DNA of 64,000 nucleotides from Bradyrhizobium japonicum USDA 6 (GCF_000284375.1 NC_017249.1:9045001-9109000), one strand, 5' to 3'. Shown: positions 8,419 to 17,699, numbered from the stretch's first letter. The notes: a model not told the origin generated them from the sequence alone. Numbers and translations are program-made.

Positions 8419-11010
8419 CTATCGTACCTCGCCTTGGCCGATGAGCGCGAACGGCCCCCACATCGCGGGATAGGCGTTGCGCGGTGACGAGGTGTCATCG
8501 ACGTACGTCAACATCGCGCGGCGCAAGGCTTCGGCACGGCCGATTTTTGGTTCGTTCTTGAGCAGTTCGAAAGTCGACGTGGTCAAGCGGGTGGCAGCTT
8601 CCGAATCCACCGCCCAATGCGAGACCAGCAGCGCGCGTGCACCCGCGTAGAAGAACGAGCGCGCCAGTCCCGACAGGGCCTCGGCACCGGGCTTGTCGCC
8701 GGCGATGGTGTTGCAGGCCGACAGCACGACCCAATCCGCGTTGAGCTTGAGCTGAGCGACTTCACTTGCCGTGAGCAAGCCGTCATCCAGCTCCGTCGGC
8801 CGATCGGGAATCGAGAGCGCAAGCGAGGGCTCGCCCAATCCCTTGACATCGCCGGCGACGAGACCGTGGGTGGCAAAGTAGATGATGCTGTATTGAGCAA
8901 GCGCTGCACGCTTCAGCGTCGTTTCGCTGGCATCGCGGCCGAGATGGATGTCGGCTTCAGCTGCGCCGACATCCTTTGCCACCGCGTTCAACTCGTCCGC
9001 GGTATCCGGCAGTTGCGGCAGCGCCTGCGCAAGCCGCGCGCGATCGACGCCGGCACCGCGCCAAAAATCGCTATAGGCAATTGTTGCAATGTTGCGTGCA
9101 GCGACCTTGCCGCTTGCCGCTCGACGATCGGCCGGCCCTTCCAGCGCAGGATTGAACACGGGATCGCCAAAGCCGGTCATCGGCTTCACGCCCTGCTCCC
9201 GACGTGCGACGGCACGCAGCGATTTCAGGCTGACCACCGAGGGCAGCACCGACACCGCCTGACGCCGTAACAGCCATGCGGCGCTACGATAGCCTTCGAG
9301 CGTGTCCGGGATCGCAGCTTGCGGCGTCTCTGTGACGAGCAGATGAAACGGCAACGCCGTCAGCGCAGCCGACGGCACCACCAGCAGGTTGCGCTTGTCC
9401 TTCGTCAGCGCTTCGACCGGGCCGAGCAGCGCGACATAGAGCTCGTTGGCGAGCCCGAGATCGAACAAGCCTGATTTGCCGGAGGCATCGCGCGCCTTGC
9501 CGACATCGAGCCCCTTGCGGAAGGCAGTCACCTTCTGCGTCAGCGCGTCCGCGCCGAGCGGAATCTCCTTCCAGTCGACGCCTTCGCGCGTGATCGCGAC
9601 GGCATAGCTTTGCTTGTCGACGACGGAGTACAGCACCATCGCTTCGTCGGGTGACAGCAAAGGCTGGATATCCTTGACCGCCAGCGGCAGGGGATTGGAG
9701 AGCGACGCGTACTCGGGGAACTCGACCGCGAGCGTCTTCTGCAGGCCCGTGCGCTCGTTCGCTATCGCCGCGATCCGCACCCGGCTGCGCTGCTCGGCCG
9801 CGACGTCGCGCTGGGCCGATTGCTTCGACACCGCGTCGATGATCGCCTTGTCGAGCGCCTCGGACTCGGCCGCAAGATCCTGGTCCCGGCGCACCAGCTC
9901 GGCCAGCCGGTCGCTGCCGGCGGCAAGGCGCACGGCCAGCTTGTTCACGGCGGATGCGGCGGAGGATTGCGTGCCGCGCTGGATCGCGGCGAGCGCCTCG
10001 TCCAGCGCCTTGTCGTCAGCCAGCAGATGTTGCTGTCGCGCGGCGAACAGAACCGGCAGCACGACGCGCAGCTGCGCGCGATTGGTCGCAAGCGTCTTTT
10101 CCGCGAGCGGCAGCGCGTCGGCGTTCCGCCCGGAGACGTAGAGGAAATAAGCGAGATTGCTGGTCGAGGTCGTAACGTCCGGATGATCGGGACCGAGCGC
10201 ACGTTCGCGGATCGACAGCGCACGGCGATAGAGCGGCTCCGCATCAGCATAGCGCCGCTGGTGCTCGTAGAGACCGGCGAGATTGTTCAGCGAGCGCGCG
10301 ACGTCGGGATGGTCCGGTCCCAGCACCTTTTCGCGGATCGCGAGCGAGCGCCTGATCGGCGCCTCGGCCTCCGCATCGCGGTTGAGGTCGCGGTCGAGCT
10401 GGCCGAGATTGTTCAGGAGCGTCGCGACCGCCGGATGCTCGGGACCACCGGCCTTCTGGTAGATCGCGAGCGCGCGTTGAAACAACGGCTCGGCTTCGGC
10501 CTGACGCTGCTGCTTCACATAGTATGTGGCGAGATTGTTGAGGGACTGACCAACGTCGGGATGCTCGCGCGACAGCGCCTTCTCGCGAACGGCGAGCGCA
10601 CGCTTGAACAGCGGCTCGGCCTCTGCAAAGCGGCTCTGCCGCTGATAGAGCGCGGCGAGGTTGTTCAGCACCGGTGCGATCTCGACGCTGTCGAGACCGG
10701 TCCCCTTCTCCATCAGTGCGATGGCACGCTTGTAGAGCGGCTCGGCCTGGTCGTCGTGGCCCTGGTCGGCGTAGATCTGCGCGAGGTTGCTGAGCGCGCC
10801 CGCGAGATCACGATTGTTGGTGGTCTTCTCGAGAGACGCCACCATGGCCTGCGCCAGCGGCAGCGCCTCCGAATATTTGCCGGCGCTTCGGAGTGCGTTG
10901 ATCCGTGCGCTCTCCGCGGCGAGACCTTTCTGGGCAAAGCAGGGCGTGGCAAGCGATGCGGTGATCGCGAGCGCCAAACCCGCAACCAGCGTCAAACGAC
11001 GGCGTATCAT
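8419..11010 (-). CDS. Secreted TPR-CHAT protein (caspase-like fold)
   Basis: 863 residues. The start at 11010 (M-I-R-R-R-L-T-L-V) is preferred because GAGAGGG precedes it and it begins a signal peptide ending P-C-F-A-Q; a longer frame starts at 11076. Residues ~45-330 are six or seven 42-residue tetratricopeptide repeats of the kinesin-light-chain type (N-N-L-A-x-L-Y, A-E-P-L-F/Y-K-R-A-L, G-P-D-H-P-D-V). A linker follows, then a C-terminal CHAT domain with the predicted His-Cys dyad: F-A-T-H-G (His about 715) and L-S-A-C-N-T (Cys about 766), plus A-x-x-L-L-V-S-H-W. CHAT domains are C11/C14-like cysteine proteases. Export to the periplasm is my inference. It lies between pckA and the HugZ-like gene. 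Confidence 0.88.
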   Translation of the reverse strand: MIRRRLTLVAGLALAITASLATPCFAQKGLAAESARINALRSAGKYSEALPLAQAMVASLEKTTNNRDLAGALSNLAQIYADQGHDDQAEPLYKRAIALMEKGTGLDSVEIAPVLNNLAALYQRQSRFAEAEPLFKRALAVREKALSREHPDVGQSLNNLATYYVKQQRQAEAEPLFQRALAIYQKAGGPEHPAVATLLNNLGQLDRDLNRDAEAEAPIRRSLAIREKVLGPDHPDVARSLNNLAGLYEHQRRYADAEPLYRRALSIRERALGPDHPDVTTSTSNLAYFLYVSGRNADALPLAEKTLATNRAQLRVVLPVLFAARQQHLLADDKALDEALAAIQRGTQSSAASAVNKLAVRLAAGSDRLAELVRRDQDLAAESEALDKAIIDAVSKQSAQRDVAAEQRSRVRIAAIANERTGLQKTLAVEFPEYASLSNPLPLAVKDIQPLLSPDEAMVLYSVVDKQSYAVAITREGVDWKEIPLGADALTQKVTAFRKGLDVGKARDASGKSGLFDLGLANELYVALLGPVEALTKDKRNLLVVPSAALTALPFHLLVTETPQAAIPDTLEGYRSAAWLLRRQAVSVLPSVVSLKSLRAVARREQGVKPMTGFGDPVFNPALEGPADRRAASGKVAARNIATIAYSDFWRGAGVDRARLAQALPQLPDTADELNAVAKDVGAAEADIHLGRDASETTLKRAALAQYSIIYFATHGLVAGDVKGLGEPSLALSIPDRPTELDDGLLTASEVAQLKLNADWVVLSACNTIAGDKPGAEALSGLARSFFYAGARALLVSHWAVDSEAATRLTTSTFELLKNEPKIGRAEALRRAMLTYVDDTSSPRNAYPAMWGPFALIGQGEVR

Positions 11011-11087
11011 GAACCCTCTCGCTGCCGACTTCGAACCATTACGGTCTTGGGTCGCAGCGATGGGGGCAGCGTTCAAATCGTTGCGCG

Positions 11088-11738
11088 CTAGTCCACCTTC
11101 GCGCGCGCTTCGCCAGCAAGGCGGACCAGCATCTTGCGCAGCGCCGTGCCGTCAGTCACCCGCTCCGGGAAGTCCAGCCGCAGCGCAGTCTGGCCATCCT
11201 GCATGTCGAGGCCCTCGGGGTCGCAGCCGGTGCAGCGCCAGTCGCCCTCCGCCGCGCCGAGGAGTTTTGTTGCATAGAGGCCCATGGCGTCGCGGTGGTC
11301 GGCATTCATGTGCGCGACCGCCCCCTCCTCCGCCGCCAGCAGATCCTCGGCACCGGTAAGGTCCGTCAGGAACTGTTCGGGCTTGAGATCGACGATGCGG
11401 CCGAAGCCGGCGACCAGATGGGTTCCCGTGGGCCGGATTCTGAAGAACGAGAAATCCTTAAACGAAACAAACGCTTCGGCGGACGGATGGGCATTGAGAT
11501 ACCGCCGCTGGAGCAGATCCTTGTCGGCATCGGCCTGTTCCGCCCGGCCGGACAGCATGATTCGGGCGCCTTCCAGCGGATCGCCGGCCACGCGTTCGTC
11601 CAGCATCAGGGAGACCCGGTGATCCGCCAGGATGTTCCTGGTGTGCACGGCCAGGCCCGAGATCAGCAGGATCGGCGAGCCGTCGGGGTGGCTCGCCAGA
11701 TTGACCAGGGAGCAGTATGGAGCGCCGCTGCCGGCCAT
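11088..11738 (-). CDS. HugZ-family (pyridoxamine-phosphate-oxidase-like) protein with unclear start
   Basis: 216 residues from the first in-frame ATG. The N-terminal split-barrel (P-Y-C-S-L-V-N-L-A, S-P-I-L-L-I-S-G-L-A-V-H-T-R-N-I, V-S-L-M-L-D-E-R) and a C-terminal DUF2470-like part with A-H-M-N-A-D-H-R-D-A match HugZ-type proteins, some of which bind and degrade heme. The frame extends upstream without a stop to 11834 and encodes a family-like segment (D-F-D-P-G-K-L-A-K-S-L-L-R-R-S-R-Q-G-A-L-A-T-L), but that segment has no ATG, GTG or TTG. Either translation begins late at 11738, losing the first strand, or the gene carries a start mutation or frameshift. Heme degradation is not established for this protein. 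Confidence 0.75.
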   Translation of the reverse strand: MAGSGAPYCSLVNLASHPDGSPILLISGLAVHTRNILADHRVSLMLDERVAGDPLEGARIMLSGRAEQADADKDLLQRRYLNAHPSAEAFVSFKDFSFFRIRPTGTHLVAGFGRIVDLKPEQFLTDLTGAEDLLAAEEGAVAHMNADHRDAMGLYATKLLGAAEGDWRCTGCDPEGLDMQDGQTALRLDFPERVTDGTALRKMLVRLAGEARAKVD

Positions 11739-12062
11739 CAGCGTTGCCAGCGCCCCCTGGCGCGAGCGCCTGAGCAGCGATTTGGCGAGCTTTCCGGGGT
11801 CGAAATCGGGGTCGGGTGCATCGGCTTTCTCGGGTCAGGTGGTTGCAAGAGAGGTCTTTTTTCGGGTAAACGGGGGTCAGGTTATGGGTCGAAACGCGGC
11901 GAATCTGCCGCGCTTCGTGGAACTTGGTCACACTTCAGCCCAGCTTGCATTGCTCGGTGACAAGGTTCGACCGCCGACTTCGGCACCCATGTATGCGGCG
12001 CATCAGTGGATTGCTCGCCGTTTCAAGCCACGACCCAAACGGAAAGCAGAAAGCAGAGGCTC
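11739..12062. other. Region between the HugZ-like gene and chvI: lost N-terminus plus chvI promoter region
   Basis: The first ~95 bases encode, on the minus strand and in frame, what looks like the natural N-terminus of the HugZ-like protein. The remaining ~230 bases must carry the chvI promoter. I see no convincing small gene here and no operator I can name. Confidence 0.5.
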
Positions 12063-12764
12063 ATGCCCACAATCGCTTTGGTCGACGATGACCGCAACAT
12101 TCTCACATCCGTCTCGATCGCGCTGGAGGCGGAAGGCTACCGCATCATGACTTACACCGACGGCGCCTCCGCGCTCGACGGTTTCCGCACCACCCAGCCC
12201 GATCTTGCCATCCTCGACATCAAGATGCCGCGCATGGACGGCATGGAGACGCTGCGCCGTCTCAGGCAGAAATCCGACCTGCCGGTGATCTTCCTGACCT
12301 CCAAGGACGAAGAGATCGACGAACTGTTCGGCCTCAAGATGGGCGCCGACGACTTCATCCGCAAACCGTTCTCGCAGCGCCTGCTGGTCGAGCGCGTCAA
12401 GGCCGTGCTGCGCCGCTCGGCGCCGAAGGACCCGACCGTCGCGCCGAAGGAGAACGATGCCAAGGCGCTCGACCGCGGCCTGCTACGCATGGACCCCGAA
12501 CGGCACACCTGCACCTGGAAGAACGAGCCGGTGACGCTGACCGTCACCGAATTCCTGATCCTCCAGGCGCTGGCGACCCGGCCCGGCGTGGTGAAGAGCC
12601 GCAACGCGCTGATGGACGCCGCCTATGACGACCAGGTCTATGTCGACGACCGCACCATCGACAGCCACATCAAGCGGCTGCGCAAGAAGTTCAAGGTGGT
12701 CGACAACGAGTTCGAAATGATCGAGACGCTCTACGGCGTCGGCTACCGCTTCAAGGAAGCCTGA
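12063..12764 (+). CDS. chvI: Response regulator ChvI (OmpR class)
   Basis: 233 residues. The N-terminal receiver domain has the acidic pair V-D-D-D near residue 8, the phospho-acceptor Asp in L-A-I-L-D-I-K-M-P (~52) and the switch Lys in F-I-R-K-P-F. The C-terminal domain is an OmpR-type winged helix ([36 protein letters not shown]). The start at 12063 is chosen because AGAGG lies just upstream and the receiver begins at once. In rhizobia and Agrobacterium ChvI, activated by ChvG, controls acid- and envelope-stress genes, exopolysaccharide and central carbon genes, and is needed for host association. chvG follows after ~117 bases. Confidence 0.95.
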   Translation: MPTIALVDDDRNILTSVSIALEAEGYRIMTYTDGASALDGFRTTQPDLAILDIKMPRMDGMETLRRLRQKSDLPVIFLTSKDEEIDELFGLKMGADDFIRKPFSQRLLVERVKAVLRRSAPKDPTVAPKENDAKALDRGLLRMDPERHTCTWKNEPVTLTVTEFLILQALATRPGVVKSRNALMDAAYDDQVYVDDRTIDSHIKRLRKKFKVVDNEFEMIETLYGVGYRFKEA

Positions 12765-12881
12765 GGGGCACGCGCCTTCACGAAAGACTGAGAGCATCGC
12801 TGGTCCTCGTTCCATCGGGACCGGGATGGCTCTAGGATGCGGGGACCCTTCGCACGAGATGTCCTAACGCGGGCGTAAGCA

Positions 12882-14684
12882 TTGCTTGACCGAACGCAGC
12901 CTGACGAGAACCAGAACGCCGGGGATGTCGCGCCCGACGGCGTTCTTGAGCACGTCGCCGACGACAAGCCGGCCGCGCAAGGCTGGCGGCCGCTGTCCTG
13001 GCTGACCCGCGCCGGTCAGTATTTCTTCGCGCTCTCCTTCTCGAGCCTGACCCGCCGCATCGTCTCGCTCAACCTCGCCGGCCTCGTCGCGCTGGTCGCG
13101 AGCATTCTCTATCTCTCGCAGTTCCGCGCCGGCCTGATCGACGCGCGTGCGCAGAGCCTACTGGTGCAGGCCGAGATCATCGCCGGTGCCATCGGAGCGT
13201 CGGCGACCGTGCAGACCAACGCGATCACGGTCGATCCTGACCGCCTGCTCGATCTGAAACTCGGCGACAGCTACGGTGAATCCGACGATTATTCGGCGCT
13301 GAACTTCCCGATCAGCCCGGAGCGCGTCGCACCCGTGCTGCGCACGCTGATCTCGCCGACCAAGACCCGGGCGCGGATATTCGATCCCAACGGGACAGTG
13401 CTGCTCGACAGCCGCGACCTCGAGAACGTGCTGATCTTCCCGTTGCCGCCGCCATCGCAGAAGCCCGGCGTGATCGAGCGCGGCCTGACCTCGATACGGC
13501 TCTGGATCAACCGCGGTGACCTGCCGCTGTATCGCGAGCTTGGGCGCGAGAACGGCAATGGCTACGCGGAAGTGAGCGACGCGCTCCAGGGCCAGAAGCG
13601 TTCGATGGTGCGGGTCAATTCGCGCGGCGAGGTGATCGTCTCCGTCGCAGTCCCCGTGCTGCGCTCGCGCGCCATCCACGGCGCCCTGATGCTGTCGACG
13701 CAGGGTGACGACATCGACCAGATGGTCACCGCCGAGCGCCTGGCGATCCTGAAGGTCGGCGGCGTCGCTGCCGCGGTCATGATCATGCTGTCGCTGCTGC
13801 TCGCCAGCACGATCGCAGGCCCGGTGCGCCGGCTCGCCGACAGCGCCGAGCGCGTCCGCCGCCGCATCAAGGCCCGCATCGAGATTCCGGACTTCACCCG
13901 GCGCCGCGACGAAATCGGCCACCTTTCCGGCGCGCTGCGCGACATGACCAGCGCGCTCTACAGCCGCATCGAGGCGATCGAGATGTTCGCCGCCGATGTC
14001 GCGCATGAACTGAAGAACCCGCTGACCTCGCTGCGCTCCGCGGTCGAGACGCTGCCGCTGGCGCGCAACGAGACCAGCCGCGCGCGCCTGCTCGAGGTGA
14101 TCGAGCATGACGTCAAGCGGCTCGACCGCCTCATCTCCGACATCTCCGACGCCAGCCGCCTCGACGCCGAATTGCAGCGCCAGGATGCGGTCCGGGTCGA
14201 TCTCCGCCGTCTGCTGACGACGCTGGTATCCGTCGCCAATGAAACCAAGCTCGGCCATGACGTCGCGGTCGAAACGCGCTTCGAGGGCCGCGGCGCGAAC
14301 GACACGTTCTCCGTGACCGGCCACGATTCGCGGCTCGGGCAGGTGGTCTCCAACCTGCTCTCCAACGCGCAGTCGTTCTCCGAGCCCGGCAGCAAGGTGC
14401 GTCTCACCTGCCGCCGCGTCCGCTCCGAGATCGAGATCGTGGTCGACGACGACGGTCCCGGCATCCGCGACGACGCGCTGGAGCGCATCTTCGAGCGCTT
14501 CTACACCGACCGTCCGCACCAGGGCTTTGGCCAGAACTCCGGCCTCGGCCTGTCGATCTCCAAGCAGATCGTCGATGCCCATGGCGGACGCATCTGGGCC
14601 GAGAACCGCCCGGGCCCGGCGGACGAGGACGGAGCGCCTACGGTTACGGGCGCGCGTTTCGTGGTGAGGCTGCCGGCGCTATGA
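12882..14684 (+). CDS. chvG: Sensor histidine kinase ChvG
   Basis: 600 residues. After a ~55-residue cytoplasmic head, a membrane helix (about 61-80) leads to a periplasmic sensor domain of ~210 residues, a second helix (about 291-312) and a HAMP linker. The HisKA motif F-A-A-D-V-A-H-E-L-K-N-P carries the phospho-His at about residue 375. The ATPase has the N box (L-L-S-N-A-Q-S-F), G1 (D-D-G-P-G-I) and G2 (G-L-G-L-S-I). The start is a TTG at 12882; a TAA just upstream in frame rules out a longer form and no ATG follows soon. In relatives the periplasmic repressor ExoR holds ChvG inactive until acid or other stress; exoR is not in this window. Confidence 0.95.
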   Translation: MLDRTQPDENQNAGDVAPDGVLEHVADDKPAAQGWRPLSWLTRAGQYFFALSFSSLTRRIVSLNLAGLVALVASILYLSQFRAGLIDARAQSLLVQAEIIAGAIGASATVQTNAITVDPDRLLDLKLGDSYGESDDYSALNFPISPERVAPVLRTLISPTKTRARIFDPNGTVLLDSRDLENVLIFPLPPPSQKPGVIERGLTSIRLWINRGDLPLYRELGRENGNGYAEVSDALQGQKRSMVRVNSRGEVIVSVAVPVLRSRAIHGALMLSTQGDDIDQMVTAERLAILKVGGVAAAVMIMLSLLLASTIAGPVRRLADSAERVRRRIKARIEIPDFTRRRDEIGHLSGALRDMTSALYSRIEAIEMFAADVAHELKNPLTSLRSAVETLPLARNETSRARLLEVIEHDVKRLDRLISDISDASRLDAELQRQDAVRVDLRRLLTTLVSVANETKLGHDVAVETRFEGRGANDTFSVTGHDSRLGQVVSNLLSNAQSFSEPGSKVRLTCRRVRSEIEIVVDDDGPGIRDDALERIFERFYTDRPHQGFGQNSGLGLSISKQIVDAHGGRIWAENRPGPADEDGAPTVTGARFVVRLPAL

Positions 14685-15205
14685 GCGACGGCGGCCCCAG
14701 CGTTCACGCCTCCGCCGTCAAGGTCGGGACTCTGGCGGTGCTGATCCGCGGACCCTCAGGCTCCGGCAAGTCGCGCCTTGCCTTTGATTTGATCATGGCG
14801 GGACGCGCCGGCGTGGTCGAAAGGGCCGTTCTGGTCGGCGATGACCGTGTCCATCTGGCGACAGTCGGCGAGGAAATTGAAGTCCGCCCCGCGCCGCTGC
14901 TGGCCGGCCTGATCGAGATCCGGGGACTGGGAATCCGCCGCTGCGACTTCGTGGAGCATGCGACCGTCGGCCTCGTGGTCGATCTGGACGCCGACGATGC
15001 GGAACGCCTGCCTGCGGCGGAATCGCTGAAAACAAGCATTTTCGGTGTCGAAATACCGCGAATCCCCGTCGGGCGCGACTATTCGCCCCTCCCTTTGGTT
15101 GTTGCGGCCTTGACCACTACCAAGAGTTCATCTTCCGTTAACCCTTCAGGCGATTGTTTGAAGGGAAATGGTAACCATATGAACCCCACTATCGCGACCG
15201 AATAG
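14681..15205 (+). CDS. hprK: HPr(Ser) kinase/phosphorylase, short alphaproteobacterial form
   Basis: 174 residues, only the catalytic half of the Gram-positive enzyme, as usual in alphaproteobacteria. The P-loop G-P-S-G-S-G-K-S is at 24-31 and the signature around G-L-I-E-I-R-G-L-G-I-R-R is present. It phosphorylates HPr on serine, which reduces the phospho-relay through the nitrogen-type PTS. Its ATG overlaps the chvG stop (ATGA), indicating translational coupling. The last ~25 residues (after P-L-P-L-V-V-A-A-L) look poorly conserved and low in structure. HPr and EIIA follow, so kinase and target share an operon. Confidence 0.93.
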   Translation: MSDGGPSVHASAVKVGTLAVLIRGPSGSGKSRLAFDLIMAGRAGVVERAVLVGDDRVHLATVGEEIEVRPAPLLAGLIEIRGLGIRRCDFVEHATVGLVVDLDADDAERLPAAESLKTSIFGVEIPRIPVGRDYSPLPLVVAALTTTKSSSSVNPSGDCLKGNGNHMNPTIATE

Positions 15206-15338
15206 ACCGGCGCACCTCCCCTCATCCATCCGTCTAGATTCAGGGAGATACGCAACATCCCCTCTTGCGCGGGGGCTCTGGATGGTCAAAGTGGCGCGTT
15301 CGTGCGGTGCACCAAAAGCGCCCGCGAGGAGTTTTCCG

Positions 15339-15740
15339 ATGATTGGTCTAGTACTTGTGACCCACGGGCGCCTTGCCGACGAATTCAAGGCAGCGCTTGA
15401 GCATGTCATGGGCCCACAAAAGCAAATCGAAGCGATCACGATCGGTGCAGAAGATGATTCCGATCTCTGCCGAAGCGACATCATCGAGGCGGTCAACCGC
15501 GTCGATTCCGGCGACGGCGTCGCGATCCTCACCGACATGTTCGGCGGCACGCCGTCCAACCTTGCAATATCCTGCATGAGCCGGCCGAAGGTCGAAGTGC
15601 TCGCGGGAATCAACCTTCCCATGCTGGTGAAGCTTGCCAAGGTGCGCGAGGAGCGTCCGCTGCCCGACGCGATCGCGATGGCCCAGGAAGCGGGCCGCAA
15701 ATACGTCACCATTGCCAGCCGCGTGCTCGCCGGCAAATGA
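15339..15740 (+). CDS. PTS EIIA component, mannose-family type
   Basis: 133 residues. M-I-G-L-V-L-V-T-H-G at the N-terminus carries the phospho-accepting His-9 of EIIA-Man-like domains, and T-D-M-F-G-G-T-P-S-N is the second signature. The start at 15339 is set by GAGGAG eight bases upstream; a longer frame from 15282 adds only non-conserved residues. No EIIB, EIIC or EIID is present, so this domain is regulatory and does not transport sugar. In other alphaproteobacteria it is a phosphate sink or signal at the end of EI-Ntr to HPr. Its stop overlaps the ATG of HPr. Confidence 0.93.
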   Translation: MIGLVLVTHGRLADEFKAALEHVMGPQKQIEAITIGAEDDSDLCRSDIIEAVNRVDSGDGVAILTDMFGGTPSNLAISCMSRPKVEVLAGINLPMLVKLAKVREERPLPDAIAMAQEAGRKYVTIASRVLAGK

Positions 15741-16054
15741 GCGACGACGCGCCGCAAGCCGGGACCGGCGTGCCCGCGGGCGCGATCTCTAAGGAGCTCC
15801 TGATCATCAACAAGCGCGGCCTGCATGCGCGGGCCTCCGCGAAGTTCGTCCAGGCGGTGGAGCGCTTCGACGCGCAGGTTTGGGTGACGCGCGGCGGCGA
15901 GACCGTCGGCGGCACCTCGATCATGGGCCTGATGATGCTGGCCGCGGGTCCCGGCACGACGATCACGGTCGCCGCCGCCGGCACCGAAGCGGAAGCCGCG
16001 CTCGCGGCAATCACCGAGCTCGTTGAAAGCAAGTTCAACGAGGAAGGGATTTAA
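15737..16054 (+). CDS. ptsH: HPr phosphocarrier protein
   Basis: 105 residues. K-R-G-L-H-A-R-A-S gives the phospho-His at residue 30, and G-G-T-S-I-M-G-L-M gives the regulatory Ser at 61 that HprK phosphorylates. Numbering is about 15 higher than in E. coli HPr because of an N-terminal extension. The ATG overlaps the EIIA stop by four bases (ATGA), so the two are coupled. It receives phosphate from EI-Ntr (PtsP), which is not in the window. It ends only 7 bases before the convergent glycosyltransferase gene. Confidence 0.95.
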   Translation: MSDDAPQAGTGVPAGAISKELLIINKRGLHARASAKFVQAVERFDAQVWVTRGGETVGGTSIMGLMMLAAGPGTTITVAAAGTEAEAALAAITELVESKFNEEGI

Positions 16055-16061
16055 TCCTCGC

Positions 16062-17699
16062 TCACTTCGCCGGCGGCGCGATGTAGATATTCCAGCTCAT
16101 CGCCGGGCCGGCCTTGCCGTGGGTGAAGCGGCGCGTCGTCATCACGATGCGCTCGGCGTTCGGCGCGATCTCCGAGACCCATTTCTCGAACGCCGGCAGG
16201 CGGCCATCGGTCGGATCGAACACGCCGATGAAGCCATACTTCCTGGCGTCCTCGCGCGACGTCAGCCCGGAATCCCAGGCCTCTAACGGCATCAACGCGG
16301 CCGGATGATCGGGGCTGTAGAACACCAGCGGCTGGATCTGTTCCATCGTGCCGGCAACGACGGCCCAGCGCGAGCCGAAGCGGGTGTGCCAGGCCTGGGT
16401 CAATTCGCGCGCGAGCTCCGAGCGCGCGCCGTAGATCTGTGCGTTGCCGGCATTGGCCGCCATCTCGCGCGCGGCGATCCAGGGCGAGGCTGCGAGCGTC
16501 GCGACGCTGAGCACGAGCCAGATCGCGGCGATATTGAACAGGGCCGCGCTCTGCACCCGCAGCGCCGGAATCGCGACCAGCGCCAAGGGCACCAGGAAGA
16601 ACAGCGAGATGCCCCAATCGGTCTTCATGTAGATGCTGAAGGCCAGCGCGCCGAGCGGCGGGCCGACCGCGACGATGATCTGGATGATCCAGACGTTCCG
16701 CGCCTGCGAGACATTGACGCCGGGATTGGCGCCGCGCCCCCAGGCGCGCGTGACGATGCGTAACGGTGCGCGCAGCAGCAGCGTGAACCAATGCGGCACC
16801 AGCGCCATTGCGAGCGCGGCCAGCGCCACCGGCAGCGCCAGCAGCGCCAAATTATGCAGGGCGTAGCCCGCCACGAGCTGATGGACCTGGCGGCTGTCAT
16901 CGAGGCTGTAGGTATCGCCGGCATAGGTCAGCGGCACGAAATGCACGCCCGCAAGCCAGACGAAATGCGGGATCATCGCCACCACCATCGTCGCGATCGC
17001 CACCCACGGCGCCGGCGACAGCAGGAATCGCAGCCGGTCGGGATGGATCAGCGCAGCAAGGCCGATGGCGCCGATCATGGTCAGCACCCAATATTTGGTC
17101 ATCAGCGCCAGCGCGCCGGCGAGCCCGAGCCAGATGCCGGACTGCCAGGTCCGTTTCTCGAAGGCGTTGAGATAAGCGAGCACCAGCAGCGGCAGCGTGA
17201 CGAGCTGGAGCAGGTCGGCGTTGTACTTGAAGCCCTTGAAATTGAAGATCGGGTAGAGCGCGATCATCACCACGACCAGGAACGCGCGCCGCGCGTCCAC
17301 GACGCGCAATGCAAGCAGCCAGCAGATCACCATGCCGACGCCGACGGTCGCCATCGCCAGCGCATAGGTCGCCCAGTCCGCCGCCGGGAACACCCTGAAC
17401 CAGAGGCCCGCGACCCAGCCCGACAGCGGCGGGTGCTTGCCGTAGCCCCACAGGAATTGCTGGCCCCAGCCATAGGCCTCTGCGACGTCCATGTGAACGT
17501 CCTGCGCTGCCTTGAGATTGATCAGGATGAAGGTCCAGATCACCGCATGCAGGATGGCGAGCTGGATCACCAGCCAGAGCCGCGCTTCGGGCCGGATCGC
17601 GCAGGCAACCAGCCAGGCCCGGAAGCGGTTAAAGCTCACCCGGGCTTTTGCGCGTGTTCGGGCGGAGGGGATCGAGGTCGTGGACATGAGCCTGGACAT
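16062..17699 (-). CDS. GT39/ArnT-like membrane glycosyltransferase
   Basis: 545 residues with about ten hydrophobic helices. The first periplasmic loop carries D-V-A-E-A-Y-G-W-G and G-Y-G-K-H-P-P-L-S-G-W, the acidic and K-H-P-P motifs of GT-C enzymes in the GT39/PMT_2 group, which move a sugar from a polyprenyl-phosphate donor to lipid or protein on the periplasmic side. The soluble C-terminal ~120 residues are periplasmic. The exact acceptor is unknown; lipid A or a cell-surface lipid is likely in this family. It is convergent with ptsH and divergent from lepA. Confidence 0.85.
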   Translation of the reverse strand: MSRLMSTTSIPSARTRAKARVSFNRFRAWLVACAIRPEARLWLVIQLAILHAVIWTFILINLKAAQDVHMDVAEAYGWGQQFLWGYGKHPPLSGWVAGLWFRVFPAADWATYALAMATVGVGMVICWLLALRVVDARRAFLVVVMIALYPIFNFKGFKYNADLLQLVTLPLLVLAYLNAFEKRTWQSGIWLGLAGALALMTKYWVLTMIGAIGLAALIHPDRLRFLLSPAPWVAIATMVVAMIPHFVWLAGVHFVPLTYAGDTYSLDDSRQVHQLVAGYALHNLALLALPVALAALAMALVPHWFTLLLRAPLRIVTRAWGRGANPGVNVSQARNVWIIQIIVAVGPPLGALAFSIYMKTDWGISLFFLVPLALVAIPALRVQSAALFNIAAIWLVLSVATLAASPWIAAREMAANAGNAQIYGARSELARELTQAWHTRFGSRWAVVAGTMEQIQPLVFYSPDHPAALMPLEAWDSGLTSREDARKYGFIGVFDPTDGRLPAFEKWVSEIAPNAERIVMTTRRFTHGKAGPAMSWNIYIAPPAK

